From the NCBI GenBank assembly GCA_035637455.1, contig DASPXE010000098.1, positions 21,923 through 85,922 on the forward strand: DNA of 64,000 nt, read 5' to 3'. Below, one piece after another: positions 1-7,385 of the stretch. How positions within the stretch are numbered: position 1 is the first letter of the stretch; the number at the start of each line of letters is the position of its first letter. The translations under genes were made by a program, and so were the position numbers. Under the pieces are notes generated by a model. The model searched no databases. It had not been told where the DNA came from and saw only the letters and a list, made by a program, of their open reading frames with translations. The stretch comes from 20CM-4-69-16 sp035637455 (lineage in GTDB: Bacteria; Gemmatimonadota; Gemmatimonadetes; Gemmatimonadales; GWC2-71-9).

Positions 1-822
1 GAGGCGGGCTACGTCGGCGAAGACGTGGAGAATATTCTCGTCCGGCTGCTGCAGGCGGCCGACTTCAACGTCACGGAAGCCGAGCGCGGCATCGTCTACA
101 TCGACGAGATCGACAAGATCGCCCGCAAGTCCGAGAACCCCAGCATCACCCGCGACGTCTCGGGAGAGGGCGTGCAGCAGGCGCTCCTGAAGATTCTCGA
201 AGGTACGGTCGCGAGCGTCCCGCCCCAGGGCGGCCGCAAGCACCCGCAGCAGGAGTACATCCAGGTCAATACGAAGGACATCCTGTTCGTCTGCGGCGGA
301 GCGTTCGACGGCCTGGAGAAGATCATCGAGTCGCGCACCGGCCGGCGGCAGATCGGGTTCAGCAAGGAGGAGGTCGCGAAGGGAGCGGCGGAGAAGATCA
401 AGAAGAACCCCTTCATCGACGTCGAGCCCGACGATCTGCTGCGCTACGGGCTCATCCCCGAGCTGGTGGGCCGGCTGCCCGTGGCGGTGCCGCTCGACGC
501 GCTCGACGAGGACGCGCTGATGCGCATCCTGATCGAGCCCAAGAACGCGCTCTCCAAGCAGTACCAGAAGCTGTTCGAGCTCGAGGATGTGCGGCTCACG
601 ATCGAGAAAGACGCCCTCAAGGCGATCGCGCAGAAGGCGATCAAGCGGGGCACCGGCGCCCGCGGCCTGCGCGCCATCCTCGAGGAGATGATGACCGACA
701 TCATGTTCGACCTGCCGAGCCGGGACGACGTGCGTGAGGTCGCCATCACCGCCGAATGCGTGACCGAGGGCCGGCCCCCGCTGCTCGTGACCGAGCGCGT
801 CCGCCAGAAGAAAGAAGCCTGA
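1..822 (+). CDS. clpX: ATP-dependent Clp protease ATP-binding subunit ClpX (3' part)
   Basis: This is the C-terminal two thirds of the AAA+ unfoldase that feeds substrates to ClpP. The reading frame is open from base 1, so the N-terminal zinc domain and the Walker A motif lie upstream of the window. The visible part starts with EAGYVGEDVENI. It carries the Walker B motif IVYIDEIDKIA, the pore-loop/sensor region around GGRKHPQQEY and the sensor 2 motif KRGTGARGLR. It ends in a TGA at 820-822. engB follows 14 bp later, in the common clpX-engB order. The family assignment is secure; only the N-terminus is unseen. Confidence 0.97.
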   Translation, partial: EAGYVGEDVENILVRLLQAADFNVTEAERGIVYIDEIDKIARKSENPSITRDVSGEGVQQALLKILEGTVASVPPQGGRKHPQQEYIQVNTKDILFVCGGAFDGLEKIIESRTGRRQIGFSKEEVAKGAAEKIKKNPFIDVEPDDLLRYGLIPELVGRLPVAVPLDALDEDALMRILIEPKNALSKQYQKLFELEDVRLTIEKDALKAIAQKAIKRGTGARGLRAILEEMMTDIMFDLPSRDDVREVAITAECVTEGRPPLLVTERVRQKKEA

Positions 823-836
823 GTAAGGGGCGCAGC

Positions 837-1487
837 ATGCTGCGCCCCAACTTCGTCGGGTCGTTTCCCTCGGCCGACGTCCCGCTCCACCCCCCGCTCC
901 CCGAAATCGCCCTGCTCGGCCGCTCCAATGTCGGCAAGTCGAGCCTGCTGAATGCCATGGCCGGTCAGCGGATCGCCCGCGTTTCGGCCACGCCTGGAAA
1001 GACCCGGGCGATGAACGTGTACGCGGTGCCCTCGCTACCCCGGGCCACCGGCCCGGGGTCAGCCGAGCCCCCACGCGCGGCTGACCCCGGGGCGACGCCG
1101 CGGGGTTTCTATCTCCTCGATCTTCCAGGTTACGGCTGGGCCCGCGCCAGCCAGGCCGATCGAGCCGCATTCCGGCGACTGATCACGCAAACCCTCGATC
1201 GTCCCCGCCTCGCCGGCGTGCTCTGGCTGCTGGACGCCCGGCGCGACCCGAGCCCCGAGGACCGTGCGATCGAGGCCCGTTTCGCCGCAAAGGGGACCCG
1301 CGTCCTTGCCGCGGTCACGAAAGGCGACAAGCTTCCCCGAGGGCGGCGCGCGGGACGCGAGCGGGACCTGCGCGAGACCCTGGAGCTCGACGCGGAGCAG
1401 CTGATCATGACGAGTGCGCGCACGCGAGAGGGAATCGCGGACTTGCGGGAGGCGGTGGCGGCGCTCATTGGGGGAACGGCGGCATGA
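837..1487 (+). CDS. engB: Ribosome biogenesis GTPase YihA/EngB
   Basis: TRAFAC-class GTPase needed for 50S subunit maturation and cell division. The P-loop is GRSNVGKSS, followed by TPGKTR (switch I), DLPGYGWA (G3) and TKGDK (G4). The ATG at 837 was chosen because TAAGGGG lies just upstream; the frame extends further into clpX but only as non-homologous sequence. Between switch I and G3, where other EngB proteins have a short beta hairpin, there are about 25 extra residues (TGPGSAEPPRAADPGATPRG). They are encoded by two palindromic REP-like units at 1037-1108. The gene overlaps the next by ATGA. The family call is firm, and the insertion is probably a tolerated surface loop. Confidence 0.94.
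   Translation: MLRPNFVGSFPSADVPLHPPLPEIALLGRSNVGKSSLLNAMAGQRIARVSATPGKTRAMNVYAVPSLPRATGPGSAEPPRAADPGATPRGFYLLDLPGYGWARASQADRAAFRRLITQTLDRPRLAGVLWLLDARRDPSPEDRAIEARFAAKGTRVLAAVTKGDKLPRGRRAGRERDLRETLELDAEQLIMTSARTREGIADLREAVAALIGGTAA
1037..1108. repeat. REP-like inverted hairpin pair inside engB
   Basis: Two palindromic units stand head to head. The left hairpin (1037-1059) has ten-base arms ACCCCGGGCC and GGCCCGGGGT around a 3-base loop and is followed by CAGCCG. The right unit reads CGGCTG and then a similar hairpin (1084-1106). The right unit (1074-1108) matches the reverse complement of 61364-61399 almost base for base. The layout resembles bacterial interspersed mosaic elements, but here it lies in a coding sequence and stays in frame. 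Confidence 0.8.
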
Positions 1488-2116
1488 CTCGGTCGGCGGA
1501 CAGGCGGATAGGCGGATGGGCGGATAGAACGGCGCTCGCGGCTCTGCTGCTGCTATCCGCTTATCCGTCTATCCGCCTATCCGCCCAGGACACGCTGCCC
1601 GCCGGCTTCGGGACCCTCAAGCGCGACGACATCGTCGTGCGGTTCGCGACGGACCAGCTCGAAATCCAGGTCCTGCCGCTCGCCGAGTACGTGATCCGGC
1701 TGCTCGCCCCGGATACCTACCGGTCGCTCCAGCAGCTCCTCAAGACGAAAGGGCGCGAGATCTCGGGCGCGGCTCAGCGCGCGGGCGTGGAGCGCCCGAC
1801 CCTCGTCATGGTGACGTTCTTCGGCTTGCTGCCCCAGGCGCGCTTCAGTCCGGAGGACGTGAACGTGACGAGCCGCGGGCGGTTGTTCCGCCCGGTGGGA
1901 ATCGTGCCGCTGTCGCCGCGGTGGAGCTCGTACCAGCTCGAGGCGCACGAGCAAGCAGTCGCCATCTACCTGTTCGAGGACGGCATCAGCTTCCGCGAGG
2001 GGATGACGGTCAGCTACCAGGGGCTCGCGAACGATTCGTGGACGGGCGTGCTGCCCACGCTCGACCGCGAGCGCGCGCGGGTGATGGCCCGGTCGAGCCT
2101 CCAGCCCAAGCCCTAG
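1484..2116 (+). CDS. Secreted protein of unknown function
   Basis: A 210-residue protein with an N-terminal signal peptide (basic stretch, ALAALLLL core, cleavage probably after LSAQ near residue 35). The mature part has no catalytic motif I recognise. It is mainly beta/alpha, with strands such as IVVRFATDQLEIQVLPL and VAIYLFEDGISF. The start overlaps the engB stop (ATGA), suggesting translational coupling, and the histidine kinase follows directly. The signal peptide itself is written by an inverted repeat of octamers (1495-1586), which is very unusual. It could be a periplasmic partner of the kinase, but that rests only on adjacency. Confidence 0.75.
   Translation: MTRSADRRIGGWADRTALAALLLLSAYPSIRLSAQDTLPAGFGTLKRDDIVVRFATDQLEIQVLPLAEYVIRLLAPDTYRSLQQLLKTKGREISGAAQRAGVERPTLVMVTFFGLLPQARFSPEDVNVTSRGRLFRPVGIVPLSPRWSSYQLEAHEQAVAIYLFEDGISFREGMTVSYQGLANDSWTGVLPTLDRERARVMARSSLQPKP
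1495..1586. repeat. Long inverted repeat of GGCGGATA-type octamers
   Basis: The left arm (1495-1527) holds four tandem octamers of the type GGCGGATA. The right arm (1553-1586) holds four complementary octamers (TATCCGCC type). The loop is 25 bases. Most arm differences are G-to-A changes that remain G-U pairs in RNA, giving a stem of about 33 pairs. It lies inside the first 35 codons of the secreted protein gene. Confidence 0.85.
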
Positions 2117-2152
2117 GAGGGAGCGACGCTCTACATCGCTCTGACCGCGCTG

Positions 2153-4255
2153 TTGCTGGCCGCCGTCGCCCTCGGCTGGCGGGCGATCCGCCTGCAGCGA
2201 CGGCTGGAGCGCAGCGAGCGGGACCGCCGGCGGGCGGCGGACGAGCTCAATCGCCGGCTCTCGGAGCTGTTTTCCCTCCAGGAGCTCTCCTACATCCTCT
2301 CCGGGTCGCTCCAGCTCGAGCGCATCGTGGAGCAGGTGGTGCGCTACGCCATGCGGTTCCTCGAGGCGAAGGGGGCCCTGGTGGCGCTCGCCGCAGAGGG
2401 CGAGGGCGAAGGAGCGGAGGACGCTGATCGGCGCCGGCTCAAGGTGACGGCCGCCGAGGGGTCGCTTGCCCCGTTGCGGGGAGGGGCGATCGGCCCCGAC
2501 GACCCGGGACTGATCGCGCGCTCGGTCACGGGCGAGCGCGTCGAGCTGGTGCACAGCACGGACAGCGAGCCCACCCCGCTCGTGGCCGCGATCCAGGTCG
2601 CCTCGGCGGCCGCCGTGCCGCTGCGGGCCCACGGCGTGCTGGTCGGCACGCTCGTGATCGCCGACCCGCGCGACGGCGTCTTCGCTCCGGAGGACGTCCG
2701 GCTGCTGTCCACGGTCGCGACGCATGCCGCCATCGTGATCGCGAACGCCCGCTTCTTCGAAATGGTCCACCACGCGAAGGAGCAGTGGGAGACGGCGTTC
2801 GACGCGCTGAGCGAGGGGATCGCGGTCGTGGACACGCAGGGCTCGATCCGCCGAGCCAACCGCTCGCTCGCCGCGATGCTCGATAGTCCGATTCCGTCGG
2901 TCATCGGTCTCGACCTCGGGACCGCGCTGCTGGGGCAGTCGCCGGCGCTCGTCGACCTGCTCGCCGCGGCACGGCGTGGCGAGCGGGCTCAGCCGCTCGT
3001 GCTCCGCTCCGCGCCGCTGGGCCGGGCGCTGCGCGTGAACGCGGCCCGCATCCCGAGTCCGGAACAGGAAGCGAGCGTCGTCGTCCTGGTGGAGGACGTC
3101 ACCGACCAGCAGCAGATGGAGGCCCAGCTCATCCAGAGCGAGAAGCTCGCCGCCGTCGGGCAGCTCGTGTCGGGTGTCGCTCACGAGCTCAACAACCCGC
3201 TGACCTCCATCGCCGGGCTGTCGGAGTTTCTGCTGGAGCAGAAGGAGCTGGCCAGCAAGGATCGCGGCCATCTCCGCGTGATTCACGAGCAGGCGGAGCG
3301 GGCCAGCCGGATCGTGCGCAACCTGCTGACCTTCGCGCGCAAGGGCCCCGCCGAGCAGGCCCGCGTGAACCTGAACGACGTGATCCAGCGCACCCTGATG
3401 CTGATGGCGCATGATCTGAAGCTGAAGGACATCACGGTCGAGAAGGTGCTGCCCACGACGATTCCCGAGGTCGTGGGCGACCGTCACGCGCTGCAGCAGG
3501 TGGTGCTCAACCTGCTCAACAACGCGGCGCAGGCGGTCGCGGACAACACACCCGGGCAGCGGCGCCTCATCTGCATCAACACGTCGTTCGACGACCGCGT
3601 GCGGATGCGGGTCTCCGATTCGGGGCCGGGCATCCCCGACGAGGTCGTGCCGCAACTGTTCACGCCCTTCTTTACGACCAAGGAACCCGGGCAGGGCACG
3701 GGCCTCGGCCTGTCCATCACCTATTCGATCGTAGAAGCGCACGGCGGGCGCATCACCGTGGAGTGTCCGCCGGAAGGCGGCGCAGCCTTCCTGGTGGACC
3801 TGCCCCCCGCCCCTCCCATTCCACCCCCGACGAGGGACGCCGCGGGGCGCGAGCCGCACGCGCCGCCCACCGCCCCGCTCGCGAAACGCACCATCCTGCT
3901 CGTGGACGACGACCCCGCGGTACGGCGCATGGTGAAAGCGCTGTTCGGCCGCGAAGGACACACGGTAGAGGTGGCGCGCAGCGCGCAGCACGCGCTCGAC
4001 CTGGCGCGCACGCGCACCTACGACCTCATCCTGGCGGACGCGCGGGCGATGACGCGCGACCACCTGTTCGTAGAGCAGCTGGTGGAATTGCACCCCGGCC
4101 TGAAGCCGCGGATTCTCGTGGCGACCGGCGATGTGCGCGCCTCGACGGAGGAGGCGCTGGCCCATCTCGGCCTGCGCTACGTGCGCAAGCCCTTCAACCT
4201 GCGGGACCTGCGGGACGAAGCCGCGCAGGTGTGGGCGGCGGTGACGCTGTCGTAG
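2153..4255 (+). CDS. Hybrid sensor histidine kinase (TM-GAF-PAS-HisKA-HATPase-REC)
   Basis: From the TTG at 2153 the protein has 700 residues: a short hydrophobic N-terminus, coiled coil, GAF domain (about 45-200), PAS domain (about 205-310), dimerisation domain with H-box VAHELNNPL (His near 344), ATPase domain with NNAAQA, DSGPGIPDE and GQGTGLGLS, a Pro-rich linker, and a C-terminal receiver with LLVDDDPAVRR and a probable phospho-Asp in LILADAR (near 629). The frame stays open back to 2117, right after the upstream stop. GGAGGG at 2117-2122 precedes an ACG (2126), so translation may begin there and complete a full membrane helix. It is convergent with prpE. Ligand and output are unknown. 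Confidence 0.9.
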   Translation: MLAAVALGWRAIRLQRRLERSERDRRRAADELNRRLSELFSLQELSYILSGSLQLERIVEQVVRYAMRFLEAKGALVALAAEGEGEGAEDADRRRLKVTAAEGSLAPLRGGAIGPDDPGLIARSVTGERVELVHSTDSEPTPLVAAIQVASAAAVPLRAHGVLVGTLVIADPRDGVFAPEDVRLLSTVATHAAIVIANARFFEMVHHAKEQWETAFDALSEGIAVVDTQGSIRRANRSLAAMLDSPIPSVIGLDLGTALLGQSPALVDLLAAARRGERAQPLVLRSAPLGRALRVNAARIPSPEQEASVVVLVEDVTDQQQMEAQLIQSEKLAAVGQLVSGVAHELNNPLTSIAGLSEFLLEQKELASKDRGHLRVIHEQAERASRIVRNLLTFARKGPAEQARVNLNDVIQRTLMLMAHDLKLKDITVEKVLPTTIPEVVGDRHALQQVVLNLLNNAAQAVADNTPGQRRLICINTSFDDRVRMRVSDSGPGIPDEVVPQLFTPFFTTKEPGQGTGLGLSITYSIVEAHGGRITVECPPEGGAAFLVDLPPAPPIPPPTRDAAGREPHAPPTAPLAKRTILLVDDDPAVRRMVKALFGREGHTVEVARSAQHALDLARTRTYDLILADARAMTRDHLFVEQLVELHPGLKPRILVATGDVRASTEEALAHLGLRYVRKPFNLRDLRDEAAQVWAAVTLS

Positions 4256-4266
4256 GACCTCGGAGC

Positions 4267-6201
4267 CTACCGCTGTGGATAACCGACCGCCGCCAGCGCC
4301 GTGGTGATCTCGTCGAGGATCGTCGGATCGTCGATCGTCGGGGGAACGCGGTACTCCATCCCGTCCGCGATCTTCTTGATGGTGCCGCGCAGGATCTTGC
4401 CGGACCGTGTCTTGGGTAACCGCTGCACGACGAGGGCCGTCCGAAAGGCGGCAACCGGGCCGATCCGCTCGCGCACCATCCGCGCGAGCTCTTCGGCGAT
4501 GGCGTCGGGGGGGCGTCGCACGCCGGCCTTGAGGACGACGAGCCCCAGCGGGACCTCGCCTTTGATGTCGTCGGCCACGCCCATCACGGCGCACTCTGCC
4601 ACGTCGGGGTGGGAGGCGAGCACCTCCTCCATAGCGCCAGTGGACAGCCGGTGGCCCGCCACGTTGATGATGTCGTCGGTGCGGCCCATCACCCAGAGAT
4701 AGCCGTCTGCGTCCTTATAGCCCGCGTCGGCGGTGAGGTAGTAGCCGGGGTAGCGACTCATATACGACCGCACATAGCCCTCGTCGTTGTTCCAGAGGGT
4801 CGGCAGGCAGCCGGGGGGCAACGGCAGCCGGATCGCGATGTTCCCCGTCTGGGCAGCGGGTAGCTCGCGCCCGTCCTCCCCGAGGACGCGCACATCGTAA
4901 CCCGCGACCGCCTTGGTGCACGAGCCTGGCTTGACCGGCAGCATGCCCAGTCCCATGCAGTTCGCCCCGATGGGCCAGCCGGTCTCCGTTTGCCACCAGT
5001 GATCGATGACCGGGACGCCCAGCTGCTGCTCCGCCCAGTGGAGCGTATCCGGATCGCACCGCTCGCCGGCGAGGAAGAACGTCCGGAACCCGCTCAGATC
5101 GTACCGCCGGACGTGGGCTCCGTTCGGATCGTCGCGCTTGATGGCGCGGACCGCCGTGGGAGCGGTGAAGAAAACGCGCACCCGGTGCTGCGAGATCACG
5201 CGCCAGAAGGCGCCAGGATCGGGCGTGCCGACGGGCTTCCCCTCGTACAGGACCGTGGTGTTCCCATTGAACAGCGGACCGTAGACGATGTAGGAGTGGC
5301 CGACAGCCCAGCCGAGGTCGGAGGCGGCCCAATAGACCTCGCCGGGCGCCGCGCCGTAGATATGCGTCATGCTCCACTTGAGCGCCACGAGGTGGCCGCC
5401 GTTGTCGCGGACGACGCCCTTCGGCTCCCCCGTCGTGCCCGACGTGTAGAGGATGTAGAGGGGATCGGTGGCGGCGACCGGAACGCACTCCGCCGGCTGG
5501 GCGCTGGCCATGAGCTCCGACCAGTCGAGGTCGCGCCCGGAGACCAGCGGGGCAGGCTCTTGTGGCCGTTGCAGGATGATGCAGTGGCGCGGCTGCACGG
5601 AAGCGAGGTCGACCGCCTTGTCGAGCAGCGGCTTGTAGGGAACGACGCGATTCACCTCGATGCCGCACGACGCCGAGACAATCAGCTTCGGCTCGGCGTG
5701 ACTGATGCGGGCCGCCAGCTCGTGGGAAGCGAAGCCCCCGAACACGACCGAATGGATGGCCCCGATCCGCGCGCACGCGAGCATCGCGATGGCCGCCTCT
5801 GGGACCATCGGCATGTAGATAATGACCCGGTCGCCCTTGCCGACGCCCTGTCCGATCAGCGCCCCAGCGAAGCGAGCCACGTCATTCAGCAGTTCTCGAT
5901 ATGTAAACGTCCGGATGGCTCCCGTAACCGGGCTGTCGTAGATGAGCGCCGGCTGGTCGGCCCTGCCGTGCTCGACGTGCCAATCGAGGGCGTTGTAACA
6001 GGTGTTGACCACGCCGCCGGGGAACCAGCGGTAGAACGGGGGTCGCGAGGCATCGAGCACGCGCTCCCATCTGCGGTACCATTGGACGGCCTCGGCGGCT
6101 TCCGCCCAAAACCGCTCCGGCTCCTTGAGCCACGCGGCGTAGACTTGTTCCTGGGAGCTCCGGCGGCTCTGGATCGGCGGCGTGTTCGGCGTGCGGTTCA
6201 C
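4267..6201 (-). CDS. prpE: Propionyl-CoA synthetase / acetyl-CoA synthetase family ligase
   Basis: A 644-residue AMP-forming acyl-CoA ligase of the acetate/propionate branch. Adenylation motifs include YTSGTTGEPKG (about 240), TAPTAVRAIKRDD, DHWWQTETG and the C-terminal lysine motif LPKTRSGKILR. PrpE-like signatures are SYIVYGPLFNGNTTVLYEGKP (seen across 281-301) and CYNALDWHV near the N-terminus. The length fits the family. It starts with GTG at 6201, 21 bp after the alkyltransferase-like gene, so it may be the last gene of the his transcript. Substrate choice between propionate and acetate is inferred from overall similarity only. Confidence 0.88.
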   Translation of the reverse strand: MNRTPNTPPIQSRRSSQEQVYAAWLKEPERFWAEAAEAVQWYRRWERVLDASRPPFYRWFPGGVVNTCYNALDWHVEHGRADQPALIYDSPVTGAIRTFTYRELLNDVARFAGALIGQGVGKGDRVIIYMPMVPEAAIAMLACARIGAIHSVVFGGFASHELAARISHAEPKLIVSASCGIEVNRVVPYKPLLDKAVDLASVQPRHCIILQRPQEPAPLVSGRDLDWSELMASAQPAECVPVAATDPLYILYTSGTTGEPKGVVRDNGGHLVALKWSMTHIYGAAPGEVYWAASDLGWAVGHSYIVYGPLFNGNTTVLYEGKPVGTPDPGAFWRVISQHRVRVFFTAPTAVRAIKRDDPNGAHVRRYDLSGFRTFFLAGERCDPDTLHWAEQQLGVPVIDHWWQTETGWPIGANCMGLGMLPVKPGSCTKAVAGYDVRVLGEDGRELPAAQTGNIAIRLPLPPGCLPTLWNNDEGYVRSYMSRYPGYYLTADAGYKDADGYLWVMGRTDDIINVAGHRLSTGAMEEVLASHPDVAECAVMGVADDIKGEVPLGLVVLKAGVRRPPDAIAEELARMVRERIGPVAAFRTALVVQRLPKTRSGKILRGTIKKIADGMEYRVPPTIDDPTILDEITTALAAVGYPQR

Positions 6202-6208
6202 GACCTGA

Positions 6209-6256
6209 CCCGTGGGCCTGGGCTACGTCCGCAAGCCCTTTGATCTCCGCGCATGA
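6209..6256 (+). pseudogene. Remnant of a response-regulator receiver 3' end
   Basis: The + strand reads VGLGYVRKPFDLRA and then a stop. This matches LGLRYVRKPFNLRD at the end of the histidine kinase's receiver domain (4165-4206), and the DNA is similar as well (shared core of GGCCTG, GCTACGT and CGCAAGCCCTT). A stop at 6206 blocks anything upstream. It is the conserved Lys-Pro end of a receiver, cut off from its gene by prpE. The antisense of this remnant forms the last residues of the alkyltransferase-like protein. Confidence 0.6.
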
Positions 6257-6612
6257 CGAGACGAGGCAGCGCGAGGATTGGCGGCCGCCACGCTATCGTA
6301 GGCCTCGGCGGGCCAACCGAACACGGCTAGGTTCACCGCGCCACCGGCCGCGAACTTCACCCCTTCCCGCAGCAGCAGCGCGCGCTGTACCACCGAGCCG
6401 TGATCCGCGCCCGAGAGCGAGATGCGACCCGCCGCGTTGAGCACCCGCCACCACGGCACGTCGCTCTCCTCGGGGAGCGCGGAGAGCGCCCACCCGACGG
6501 TGCGCGCCGCGCCCGGGCGCCCGGCGAGGCGCGCCACCACGCCGTAGGTCGCCACCCGACCCTTGGGGATGTGGCGCACGACGCGGTAGATGCGGTGATA
6601 GAAGGGGTTCAC
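6223..6612 (-). CDS. Alkyltransferase-like (ATL) MGMT-family DNA-binding protein
   Basis: 129 residues beginning MNPFYHRIYRVV, with the family helix-turn-helix region GRVATYGVVARLAG and the active-site loop PWWRVLNAAGRIS. In O6-alkylguanine-DNA methyltransferases this loop is PCHRV; here Trp54 takes the place of the acceptor Cys, which is the hallmark of ATL proteins that flag alkylated guanine for nucleotide excision repair. The GTG start overlaps the hisF stop (GTGA). The last ten or so residues are antisense to the receiver remnant and look acquired. The family is clear; the repair role is from known homologues. Confidence 0.85.
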   Translation of the reverse strand: MNPFYHRIYRVVRHIPKGRVATYGVVARLAGRPGAARTVGWALSALPEESDVPWWRVLNAAGRISLSGADHGSVVQRALLLREGVKFAAGGAVNLAVFGWPAEAYDSVAAANPRAASSRHARRSKGLRT

Positions 6613-7385
6613 GGCCGGACGGGGTAGCCGCGGCTCGCCAGATAGGCGCGGGCTTCGGGGACCGTGGTGCCGCGATAATGGAATAGCGTCGCCGCGAGTA
6701 CGCCGTGTGCGCCGGCGTCGAGCGCCGCGGCGAGGTGCTCGAGCTTCCCCGCCCCGCCGGAGGCGATCACGGGAATCCGCACCGCTTGCGCGACGGCCCG
6801 GGTGAGGGGAAGGTCGTAGCCGTGCTGGGTGCCGTCGGTATCCATCGAAGTCAGCAGGATCTCCCCCGCTCCGAGGTCTTGCAGTCGCACCACCCACTCC
6901 ACGACTTCGAGTCCGGTGGGCTCGCGTCCCCCCCGAACCATGACTTCCCACCCATCTCCCTCCCCCTCCCCCCTCCCCGCTCCCCGGCCTTTCGCGTCGA
7001 CCGCGGCGATCACGCACTGCCGCCCGAACTCGTCGGCGAGGCGGGTCACGAGCGCGGGATCGCGCACCGCGGCGGTGTTGACGGCCACCTTGTCCGCCCC
7101 CGAGCGGAGCACCTGCCGCGCGTCCGCCACGCTGCGGATCCCGCCTCCAACAGTAAACGGAACGAACAGCCTGTCAGCGACGCGGCTCACCAAATCAATG
7201 AGGGTCCCGCGCTCCTCGTGACTGGCCGCGATGTCGAGGAAGACGATCTCGTCCGCCCCCTCGGCGTCGTAGCGCGCGGCCTGCTCCGCCGGGTCACCCG
7301 CGTCCCGCAGCTCCCGGAAGTGCACCCCCTTCACGACCCGCCCCCCGGCCACGTCCAGACAGGGGATGAGCCGCCGCGCTAGCAT
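6609..7385 (-). CDS. hisF: Imidazole glycerol phosphate synthase, cyclase subunit HisF
   Basis: TIM-barrel subunit that uses ammonia from HisH to form imidazole glycerol phosphate and AICAR. It begins MLARRLIPCLDV with the catalytic Asp in CLDV. It has PFTVGGGIRS, KVAVNTAA (phosphate binding), LTSMDTDGTQHGYD (second catalytic Asp) and VIASGGAG. Compared with the family, about ten extra residues (GRGAGRGEGEGDG) interrupt the segment before GWEVMVRGGREPTG. They are encoded by a purine-rich heptamer tract at 6951-6989. The start overlaps the nudix stop (TATGCTAG), indicating coupling. Confidence 0.96.
   Translation of the reverse strand: MLARRLIPCLDVAGGRVVKGVHFRELRDAGDPAEQAARYDAEGADEIVFLDIAASHEERGTLIDLVSRVADRLFVPFTVGGGIRSVADARQVLRSGADKVAVNTAAVRDPALVTRLADEFGRQCVIAAVDAKGRGAGRGEGEGDGWEVMVRGGREPTGLEVVEWVVRLQDLGAGEILLTSMDTDGTQHGYDLPLTRAVAQAVRIPVIASGGAGKLEHLAAALDAGAHGVLAATLFHYRGTTVPEARAYLASRGYPVRP
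6951..6989. repeat. Purine-rich heptamer tract inserted in hisF
   Basis: On the coding (-) strand the tract begins GGCCGGGGAGC and continues as GGGGAGG-type heptamers. The opening GGCCGGGGA is the same as that of the tract in glmM (22205-22236). It encodes the Gly/Arg/Glu-rich extra loop of HisF. Confidence 0.7.

Noticed and set aside
1577..4594. Very long open frame on the minus strand opposite the histidine kinase
   Set aside because: It is an antisense by-product of GC-rich codon use: it reads low-complexity Arg/His/Gly text and the + strand has full kinase motifs.
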